DNA of 5,644 bases from an uncultured Mycoplasmataceae bacterium (lineage in GTDB: Bacteria; Bacillota_I; Bacilli_A; Mycoplasmatales; Mycoplasmoidaceae): NCBI GenBank assembly GCA_949290035.1, contig CASEQO010000016.1, positions 1 to 5,644 on the forward strand. The letters run 5' to 3'. Below, one piece after another: positions 1 to 5,644 of the stretch (position 1 is its first letter; each line of letters starts with the position of its first letter). The position numbers were made by a program, and so were the translations under genes. The notes under the pieces are model-generated. The model made no database searches. It was not told the DNA's origin and was given only the letters and a program-made list of their open reading frames with translations.

Positions 1-872
1 AAACAATAACTATAGATATATTAGATTTTTCTATTGATTCTGGATGTCAAAAATATTCAGATAATAATGTTTTAAATTTATATTTAGAATCAAATTATTA
101 TTCTAAAAATAATGAATATTCATATATTAATTTTGTAGAACCAAAAATAGAATGATTAAGTGAAAATACTTTTTATGAAGATATAACTTCAATCAATATA
201 AATATAGAAAATGATAATAAAACTGTAATTAATATATCTGAAAATGCATTTTCTAAATTTATTAATCTAGAGAGTATAAATTTTTATGCAAACACTATAG
301 ATTCTACATATTTATATAATGTTGAAAATAAAGCTTTTAATACTAATTTAAAATCATTTGAGACTGATTTAATTTATTTACCTTTTTACAATGATTTTCA
401 CAGTAGTGATACTTTTGAATATTTAAATAATTTAAATAGTTTTAAAGCTAATGTATATTTTGCTTCTAATGATTCATATTTTGATGTAATTGAAAGAAAA
501 CAATTAGTTGACGAAAAAAATGATCCTATATTAGATGAAGATGGTAATCCAATTGAATATAATGTATATAATTTTATATCTAATCAATGATCAATACCAA
601 CATCATATTTTTCTAATACATCAATTGATAATTTTTTATTAGTAATGATATCACCTTACTATCCTGTTTATCAAGAAAGTGTATTATTAAAATCAAATAA
701 TTCGTTTCAGAATACACCTTTAGAACAATATGATAAATCACTAGAAGATGATACTAATGTTAGAAATTACAATAGAGAACAATATTATAAATCTTCTTTA
801 TTAATGTTGGAAATATTTGTGACACTTTATATATTATTTGGATGATTAATGCCTAAAACTACATCTAAATAA
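1..872 (+). CDS. Repeat-bearing surface protein with C-terminal membrane anchor, 5' end missing
   Basis: The frame is open from the window edge (first full codon at 3) to TAA at 870-872, giving 289 visible residues. The start lies outside the window. The three tryptophans (visible residues 51, 196, 281) are all TGA, so with the standard code this would be three fragments. Residues 48-215 contain repeated units of the form S-E-N-x-F followed by x-x-L-x-S-I, with key Phe at 57, 83, 112 and 138 (spacing 26, 29, 26) and a weaker one near 203. This resembles BspA-type leucine-rich repeats (known family, degenerate match). A turn-rich D-E-D-G-N linker lies near 178-182. One hydrophobic helix at about 264-283 is followed by a short Lys-containing tail, so the protein is probably anchored by its C-terminus with the repeats outside the cell. 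A signal peptide cannot be checked. The role is not known; surface display or adhesion is inference. Confidence 0.8.
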
Positions 873-887
873 AATATTAATATTTTT
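871..887 (+). terminator. Weak candidate terminator after the surface-protein gene
   Basis: A perfect 16-base palindrome, AAAATATTAATATTTT, begins inside the TAA stop codon and runs into T887. Folded as RNA it would be about a 6-bp all-A/U stem with a 4-base loop, which is weak. It sits where a terminator is expected, before the next promoter, but such a sequence can arise by chance in DNA this AT-rich. Confidence 0.25.
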
Positions 888-942
888 ATGCATTAAATTT
901 CAATATAACACTCTATTCTTATATTTAAATAATTTTATTTAG

Positions 943-948
943 TATAAT
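943..948 (+). promoter_or_regulatory. Candidate -10 box of the hprK-lgt-trxB operon
   Basis: A perfect TATAAT lies 38 bases upstream of the ATG at 987, in the only gap longer than nine bases before the four-gene cluster. I see no good -35: TTATAT at 919-924 is at 18-base spacing but matches poorly, which is common in mollicute promoters. Transcription would start around 954-956, at the left edge of the inverted repeat at 951-977. Confidence 0.5.
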
Positions 949-950
949 TA

Positions 951-977
951 TTAAATATAAATATATTTTATATTTAA
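951..977 (+). repeat. 11-bp perfect inverted repeat between -10 box and ribosome binding site
   Basis: The left arm TTAAATATAAA (951-961) and right arm TTTATATTTAA (967-977) are exact reverse complements around a 5-base TATAT centre. The right arm runs into the AAGG (976-979) that serves as Shine-Dalgarno for the ATG at 987. It could be a DNA operator just downstream of the promoter or a 5'-leader hairpin that partly covers the ribosome site. All pairs are A-T, so an RNA stem would be weak and chance is possible. Confidence 0.45.
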
Positions 978-986
978 GGTTTTAGT

Positions 987-1457
987 ATGGCTAATAATAA
1001 GAAAAAGAAAAATAAAAAAGAGATAAAAGATTCTATAGATATACAAGACATACAAGCTCAACAACAGCAAGAAGAAAATAATAAAAAAGAAAGTACTAGT
1101 GATCAAAAAGAATCTAAACCATTTAATTTTATTGAATTTATGGATGAACATAAAGTTCCTATTATTTCTTATGTTTATAAATTATTTAAATATGATTTGA
1201 ATAATTTTAAAAATAGTCCAAATGATAAAAGTGAAGATACATTCTTTTTAAAGAATGTATCTAATAAATCTAGATTTTTTATCAAAATAGCTTATTTAAT
1301 AATAATGATTCTTTTAGCAGCATTATTTATAACATTTGGAGTTTTATTTATATTAAATGTTTTTGATATAGAATCATTTAGTCAAAATTCAGGGAATAAT
1401 TATTTAGCAGCAATGTTTATGGCTGTTGGTGTAGTTATTTTAGGATTTTTTATTTAG
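987..1457 (+). CDS. Uncharacterised two-helix membrane protein, first gene of hprK operon
   Basis: I do not recognise this 156-residue protein. The start is supported by AAGG (976-979) seven bases upstream. Residues 1-45 are low-complexity and highly charged (Lys-rich, then a Gln run at 25-28 and Glu/Lys), likely disordered and cytoplasmic. Residues 46-98 form a mixed, probably folded segment with an aromatic stretch near 60-70. Two hydrophobic helices follow at about 99-124 and 138-156, so the chain ends inside or at the edge of the second helix. By the positive-inside rule both termini should face the cytoplasm, with a short Ser/Asn-rich outside loop (125-137). The stop is one base before the hprK start, so the two are cotranscribed and probably translationally coupled. 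There are no in-frame TGA codons. A role in membrane placement or regulation of the operon products would be speculation. Confidence 0.85.
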   Translation: MANNKKKKNKKEIKDSIDIQDIQAQQQQEENNKKESTSDQKESKPFNFIEFMDEHKVPIISYVYKLFKYDLNNFKNSPNDKSEDTFFLKNVSNKSRFFIKIAYLIIMILLAALFITFGVLFILNVFDIESFSQNSGNNYLAAMFMAVGVVILGFFI

Positions 1458-1458
1458 T

Positions 1459-2325
1459 ATGAAACAAGTAATTACATGAGAAACATTAAGAGATAAGTTC
1501 CCTAAATTTAAAGTAGAAAATGAAGGAAAAAAAAGCCCAATAACATCTTCAAGAATGACTAGAATGGGGCTAGAACTTTCTGGGTTTATAACAAGAAAAA
1601 AATCTACTGCTTGTATTTTATTTGGTAATGAAGAATATAAGTATTTAAAAAGATTTTCCAAAAATGAAATTAATAATAAATTGTCAGCCATTTTTGAATT
1701 AAATCCTCCAGCTGTTATTTTATCTAGATCATTCCCTTATGAAATGATAAAAGATTGTGCTATAAAACATCAAATAGCTGTTTTTAGTTCTCAATCATCA
1801 AGTAGTGAAATAAATACAATTGTTAATATTGAACTACTTAGATTATTGTCTGATAAAATCATGATTCATGGTAATTTAGTAGAAGTTTTTGGAATGGGTG
1901 TTTTAATAATTGGAGATTCAGGAATAGGGAAATCAGAAATAACGTTAGAATTACTTAAAAAAGGTCATATTTTTATTTCAGATGATGCTGTAGAATATTA
2001 TAGACTATTTGATAGAATAATGGGTAAATCAAATGATATTACAAAAAATCTTATAGAAATTAGAGGAATTGGTATATTAAATATTGCTAAATTATATGGG
2101 ATACAACAAATCAAAAATGAAATTGAGATTTCTGTAATAATAGAAATGTCTATGTTAAATGATAAAACGACATTTGAAAGATTAGGTAGAGATGGTGCTT
2201 ATAAAGAACTAGCAGGTATTAATATCCCTTATTATAAATTACCTATATCACCAGGTAGAAATGCAGCAGATATTATAGAAGTTATTGTTAATAAGCAAAA
2301 ACTAATTATGAATAATGAAGGATAG
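1459..2325 (+). CDS. hprK: HPr kinase/phosphorylase (HPr Ser46 modification)
   Basis: This 288-residue enzyme phosphorylates HPr of the sugar phosphotransferase system on a serine (Ser46 in the family) with ATP or pyrophosphate, and removes the phosphate, in the cytoplasm. The N-terminal domain (about 1-130) is followed by the kinase core: His-Gly of the active-site strand at 137-138, P-loop G-D-S-G-I-G-K-S-E at 152-160, Asp-Asp at 175-176, the HprK signature E-I-R-G-I-G-I-L-N at 200-208, and P-G-R-N at 265-268. The ATG at 1459 is one base after the upstream stop. Residue 7 is a TGA tryptophan, so a standard-code reading starts wrongly at residue 33 and loses part of the N-terminal domain. 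No convincing Shine-Dalgarno is close (AGGA at 1442-1445 is 13 bases away), which suggests coupling to the preceding gene. Two oddities are Ser264, where most homologues have Arg (V-R-P-G-R-N), and a C-terminus about 20-30 residues shorter than the usual ~310-319. Confidence 0.96.
2318..2322 (+). promoter_or_regulatory. Shine-Dalgarno that fixes the lgt start
   Basis: AAGGA inside the last codons of hprK lies five bases before the ATG at 2328 and 14 before the alternative ATG at 2337, so 2328 is the better start. Translation of hprK must cross this site. Confidence 0.7.
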
Positions 2326-2327
2326 TT

Positions 2328-3437
2328 ATGAATAATATGTCTACTTTATTAGTTAATTTATATGCTGCACAAGGTGACAATCATATAAGTGATATTGCTA
2401 TTGAATGAGGAAGTTTAAATATATCATGATATGGTATATTAGCATTTATAGGTTTTGCAGTTGCTATTGCTTTTGCAGCATGTAAAATAAAGTTTTGGTA
2501 TAAAATTCCTTTAGAACCATTTTTCTGATTTTGTTTTATAGCCATACCAACAGCAATAATTGGTGCTAGATCTTGGTCATATATTATTGGTGATTCAGAA
2601 TTTGTTGGTGATGATTTTTGAGATTGGATAATAGAGTTTTTTAAATTCAAAGGAATGGCTATTCAAGGTGGGGTAATGCTTACAGTATTTGTAGCATGTA
2701 TTTATTTTCCTATAATATTAAGAAAACCTAGATATCATGTTAGAACATTAAAAGATGGGAAAGAAAATGTAAAAGAAGTATCTATGTTTTTATATGCAGA
2801 TGCTATAATACCATGTATTTTAGTTGGGCAACTTATTGGTAGATGAGGTAACTTTATAAATGGTGAATTATATGGTGCTATTGTACCAGAAGGAAGTCAT
2901 GCTTTAGATTGATTAAAATATTGTATGCCAGCAGTTTATGATGGAATGTGAATATTTGATGAAAATATAGGGGATTATGTTTTAAGACAACCATTATTTT
3001 TATATGAATCTTTTGCAAACTTCTGAGTATTTATTTTATTATATGTAGGAATGGAATTTGTTAAGCAACATAAAGTTGGTGATATAGCTGCAGGATATTT
3101 TATTTCTTATGGAATTATAAGAATTATTATGGAACCACTAAGAGATGCAAAATTTAATTTTGTAACTACATATGTAGTAACGGGATTAATGTTAGTTAGT
3201 GGAATAATATTTGTTATAGTTAATCATTTAGTTATAATAAAGCATAGAAATTTTAAAGTTTGATATTTTATTTGAATATGAATTTCATATCAATTTATTA
3301 AATTATGAGCATTTATGAATTCATCATTTAGAGCAGAATTGATGAATAGAGATCCTAATTCAGAAAATTATGGATTATCTAGAAAACCAGTTTTTATTAG
3401 AAATCCAAACGAAATATATTATTACAAAGGTCACTAG
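2328..3437 (+). CDS. lgt: Prolipoprotein diacylglyceryl transferase
   Basis: Lgt is an integral membrane enzyme that moves diacylglycerol from phosphatidylglycerol onto the lipobox cysteine of prolipoproteins, the first step of lipoprotein maturation. The reading has 369 residues and 15 tryptophans, 12 of them TGA, so a standard-code reading shatters it. Family marks in order: W-Y-G at the start of the first core helix (34-36), G-A-R (79-81), G-M-A-I-Q-G-G (109-115), the signature G-R-W-G-N-F-I-N-G-E (171-180), R-Q-P-L-F-L-Y-E-S (220-228), and Tyr261, Arg265, Glu269 and Arg272 of the late Y-x-x-x-R-x-x-x-E-x-x-R motif. About seven membrane helices are visible. Two differences stand out: Gln113 sits where the bacterial consensus has His (His103 in E. 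coli), and about 60 residues extend past the last core helix (280-304), starting with a Trp-rich segment and ending in a polar tail. It starts two bases after hprK, and its stop overlaps the trxB ribosome site. Confidence 0.96.
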
Positions 3438-3440
3438 GAG
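3436..3440 (+). promoter_or_regulatory. Strong Shine-Dalgarno of trxB overlapping the lgt stop
   Basis: AGGAG begins within the TAG stop of lgt (3435-3437) and lies six bases before the trxB ATG at 3447. It is the best ribosome site in the cluster, suggesting that trxB is translated well independently of lgt. Confidence 0.75.
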
Positions 3441-3446
3441 AAATTT

Positions 3447-4406
3447 ATGGGAATAACTCAAAGTTATAAAAGAAGTCCTAATTATTTTGATGTATTAGTT
3501 ATTGGTGGAGGCCCTGCAGGGTTAACTGCATCTATTTATTCAAAAAGAGCAGGTTTAAAAGTAGCTTTTTTTGAAAGAGAAACACCTGGAGGAAAAGTAA
3601 CTAAAACTGCATTTGTAGAAAACTATCCAGGTTTTAAAAAAATAGAAGGATACAATTTAGCTTTACAAATGCTTTCACAAGCCACAGAACTAGGTGTAGA
3701 ATTTAAATATGGAAATGTTATAAAAATTAACAAAGAACATGATACATTTTTAGTTTATACTGAAGATGGTTCTACATATTATTCTAAAACAGTTATAATT
3801 GCTACAGGAATGAAAGAAAGAAAAATTGGTGCAATAGGAGAAGATGAACACTTTAATAAAGGTGTATCCTATTGTGCAATATGTGATGGAGCATTTTATA
3901 AAAATAAAGATGTAGCTGTTGTTGGTGGAGGAAATTCAGCTTTAGAAGAATCATTATATTTAGCTGATATTTGTAGCAAAATATATTTAATACATAGAAG
4001 AGATGAATTTAGAGCTGATAATCTAGTAGTTCAAAAAGTTGAACAAAATTCTAAAATTCAATTAGTTCTTGATTCAGTTGTAGAATCTATTAATGGAGAT
4101 TCATTAGTAGATTCAATAACTATAAAAAATGTAAGAACTAATCAAAAATCTAACATTAATGTAAGTGCAGTATTTCCATTTGTTGGTTTTGATCCAATGT
4201 CAAATTTATTTGATGAATCATTTTTAAAAAAAGAAAATGGATTTATTAAAGTGAATGAAAATATGGAAACAGAAATACCTGGATTATATTCTGCAGGAGA
4301 TGTTAATAAAAAAAGTTTTAGACAAATATCTACAGCAATATCTGATGGAACTATAGCTGCACTTTCTGCAAAAAAATATATTGATGAAACTAATTGAGAA
4401 GATTAA
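3447..4406 (+). CDS. trxB: Thioredoxin reductase (NADPH, FAD)
   Basis: This 319-residue flavoenzyme reduces thioredoxin with NADPH and is the core of thiol redox balance and peroxide repair in mollicutes, which generally lack glutathione. Domains in order: FAD-binding G-G-G-P-A-G at 20-25, A-T-G at 119-121 closing the first FAD half, redox-active C-A-I-C-D-G with Cys143 and Cys146, NADPH-binding G-G-G-N-S-A at 160-165, the H-R-R-x-x-F-R-A signature for NADPH over NADH at 183-190, and the closing FAD motif Y-S-A-G-D-V at 281-286 followed by R-Q-I-S-T-A at 292-297. The length is normal for low-molecular-weight bacterial TrxB. The first 13 residues are a modest N-terminal extension before the FAD strand; the Shine-Dalgarno six bases upstream supports this start. 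A TGA at 4395-4397 is Trp317, and the true stop is TAA at 4404-4406. It is the last gene of the operon, followed by a strong terminator. Confidence 0.97.
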
Positions 4407-4410
4407 AAAT

Positions 4411-4449
4411 AAAATGATTTGTTTATATAGAACAAATCATTTTTATTTT
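4411..4449. terminator. Bidirectional intrinsic terminator between convergent genes
   Basis: AAAATGATTTGTT (4411-4423) and AACAAATCATTTT (4431-4443) form a perfect 13-bp stem with a 7-base loop, starting four bases after the trxB stop. On the plus strand the T-rich run continues to 4449, interrupted by A4445. On the minus strand the stem is followed by TTTTTAATC, also T-rich. It therefore fits as a terminator for trxB and for the minus-strand gene, whose TAA (4445-4443) touches the stem. Confidence 0.88.
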
Positions 4450-5549
4450 AAAAACATTAACTTTTTAATAGTATTTGTTTTATTGTATTTTCTGATACCA
4501 TTAAATACAAATATATTTACTAGTATAGTAAAGAATATTAATAACAATGAAACTAGTAATGTTGAAACAGTATATGCAGTAGCAGTATTTCAAATATCTA
4601 TAGTTTCTGACTGTGCTTCAGAAGTAACATCTTTTATAAAATTAGTTAAATAAAATCCAGATGACGATAACGTAAATATTGAAATAAATATAGTGAAGAA
4701 TATTATGGTAAATTTAGATAAATATATTTTTAATATTTTTGTTTTTATCTTCTTATCTTTTAATTTAAATAAAACTATTATAGGATATAAAATAATAGTC
4801 ATGAATATAGATAAAATACCTAATATCATTGAACCTATTGAATAAGAATAAACATCTATAAAAGTTTGTTTACTTACTATTAAGATAGTACTTGGAATCA
4901 TTGAAGATATTGCATCCCTTAATATAGGTATAAGTATAGTGTTAGAAAGTTTGTGATTTTTTAATTGTTCAAATAGATCATTATAAACATAATCAACTCA
5001 ATTAGATATCTTAATTGCTCCACTACTAAACATATTTCAAAACTCAATTTTTTGAGCAAATGTCATTATCCCTAAAATACCACAAGTTAAACAAGATAAA
5101 ATTAATGCTCCAATTATATATGTACTTACATTAGATTTCAAAAATCTTTTAAAATCAAAATTAAATGCATATAATATAATGCACACTAATGTTAATATAG
5201 ATAATATTAATAGTAATATTGCAAATGCCATTTCTGAGTACATTCAAGGTGCATAAATAGTTTTAGTTATTTTATATTCTTGAATAATTGTTGAAGGCAT
5301 TATAATATCAATATTAGGAAAAAGCCCTTGTGTACCTGTAGCTAACTGTTTAATTAAATCTCTTAATTTCATTGTTTGAGTATCAAATTCAAGATTATAT
5401 AATACTTCTTCATTAATTCTAACTATAGCTGATCTTAAATAAAATATTGTAGTTGATAATAATAAAAGTCAAAATATAAATATAATTTTTGTAAAAAATA
5501 CTTTATATTTTTTCTTTGGAGAATTTTTATTAAACCAATGATGTTTCAT
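4443..5549 (-). CDS. Uncharacterised six-helix membrane protein with internal repeat
   Basis: I do not recognise this 368-residue protein. It reads from ATG at 5549-5547 to TAA at 4445-4443 with five TGA tryptophans (residues 27, 102, 171, 184, 320) and one TGG (residue 5). With standard code only fragments appear. A purine run GAAAGAAG (5557-5564, minus sense) seven bases upstream supports the start. Predicted helices are about 18-38, 107-129, 143-165, 237-261, 279-301 and 327-349. Lys/Arg-rich segments fall at the N-terminus, 134-139, 262-279 and the C-terminus, so the positive-inside rule gives a consistent topology with both ends inside and large outside loops at 39-106 and 166-236. Both large loops carry D-L-x-x-Q-L (64-69, 191-196) and, later, P-S-T-I (85-88, 219-222) before the next helix, suggesting duplication of a helix-loop-helix unit. 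No enzyme or transporter motif is visible. It could be a permease-like or envelope protein; I cannot choose. Confidence 0.88.
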
Positions 5550-5556
5550 TATTTAA

Positions 5557-5564
5557 CTTCTTTC
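5557..5564 (-). promoter_or_regulatory. Ribosome binding site of the minus-strand membrane protein
   Basis: Read on the minus strand this is GAAAGAAG, seven bases before the ATG at 5549. It is a partial Shine-Dalgarno match. No other in-frame start with better support lies between it and the first helix. Confidence 0.5.
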
Positions 5565-5573
5565 ATTCTTTAT

Positions 5574-5579
5574 ATTATA
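5574..5579 (-). promoter_or_regulatory. Candidate -10 box of the minus-strand membrane protein
   Basis: A perfect TATAAT on the minus strand lies 24 bases before the start codon, leaving a leader of about 17-18 bases that just contains the ribosome site. I found no recognisable -35 at 16-18 bases upstream. In this base composition a TATAAT by chance is not rare, so position is the main support. Confidence 0.45.
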
Positions 5580-5594
5580 TAAAATTATTTTATA
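5578..5594. repeat. Short perfect inverted repeat overlapping the minus-strand -10
   Basis: TATAAAAT and ATTTTATA are exact 8-bp arms around a single T. It overlaps the TATAAT by two bases on its upstream side, so it could be an operator, but a low-complexity AT coincidence is quite possible. The rest of the gap, 5595-5644, is AT-rich with no supportable gene. Confidence 0.25.
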
Positions 5595-5644
5595 AATAAC
5601 ATTATTAATATTTATATGTATATTAATTATTAAACAAAATGTCC

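Noticed and set aside
645..845. A separate small protein starting at 645
   Set aside because: It is the inner part of the left-edge gene, cut off by a TGA that reads as Trp281; the same frame is open upstream to the window edge and continues to TAA at 872.
951..1691. Minus-strand open stretches at 951-1151 and 1440-1691
   Set aside because: They are antisense to well-supported genes, have the composition expected of shadows of Lys/Asn-rich coding sequence and lack start signals.
2381..3263. lgt as a broken pseudogene
   Set aside because: All interruptions are TGA at places where Trp fits, the frame is continuous for 369 codons, and motifs appear in the right order. An opposite-strand open stretch at 2381-2650 is a shadow of this gene.
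4381..4653. A 90-residue plus-strand protein overlapping the trxB end
   Set aside because: It lies over the terminator and antisense to the minus-strand gene, starts inside trxB in another frame and has no ribosome site.
5639..5644. Possible start of a plus-strand gene (ATG at 5639)
   Set aside because: Only two codons are visible and no ribosome binding site precedes it.
1..5644. CRISPR array, insertion sequence, phage, tRNA or defence module
   Set aside because: I saw no spaced direct repeats, transposase or recombinase motifs, cloverleaf-like sequence or nuclease/methylase motifs. Apart from two unknown membrane proteins and one surface protein, the content is housekeeping.

Overview
The window is very A+T-rich. 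Every credible reading frame contains in-frame TGA codons at positions where tryptophan fits. By my reading, Trp is encoded by about 22 TGA and 4 TGG codons. That is genetic code 4 and points to a mollicute. The gene order hprK-lgt-trxB, the AGA/AGG-only arginine usage and the gene content fit the Spiroplasma/Mesoplasma/Mycoplasma mycoides side of the group. Genus is inference.

Layout, left to right: (1) positions 1-872 (+), the 3' end of a surface protein with degenerate leucine-rich-type repeats, a C-terminal membrane helix and a short tail; (2) 873-986, a weak termination/promoter gap with a TATAAT box followed by an 11-bp inverted repeat running up to the ribosome binding site of the next gene; (3) 987-4406 (+), a compact four-gene cluster: an unrecognised two-helix membrane protein, HPr kinase/phosphorylase (hprK), prolipoprotein diacylglyceryl transferase (lgt) and thioredoxin reductase (trxB), with intergenic gaps of 1, 2 and 9 bases; (4) 4411-4449, a 13-bp-stem terminator nearly filling the 36-base gap between trxB and a convergent gene; (5) 4443-5549 (-), one 368-residue six-helix membrane protein of unknown function, which breaks into fragments if TGA is read as stop; (6) 5550-5644, its promoter region and AT-rich sequence with no supportable gene.

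The plus-strand cluster links carbon-source signalling (HprK modifies HPr of the sugar phosphotransferase system), lipoprotein maturation (Lgt) and thiol redox balance (TrxB). The grouping is probably shared transcription rather than one pathway. I see no phage, insertion sequence, CRISPR, toxin-antitoxin or defence module. The least explained items are the minus-strand membrane protein, which appears to carry an internal duplication, the small protein that opens the hprK operon, and the repeat-bearing surface protein at the left edge.
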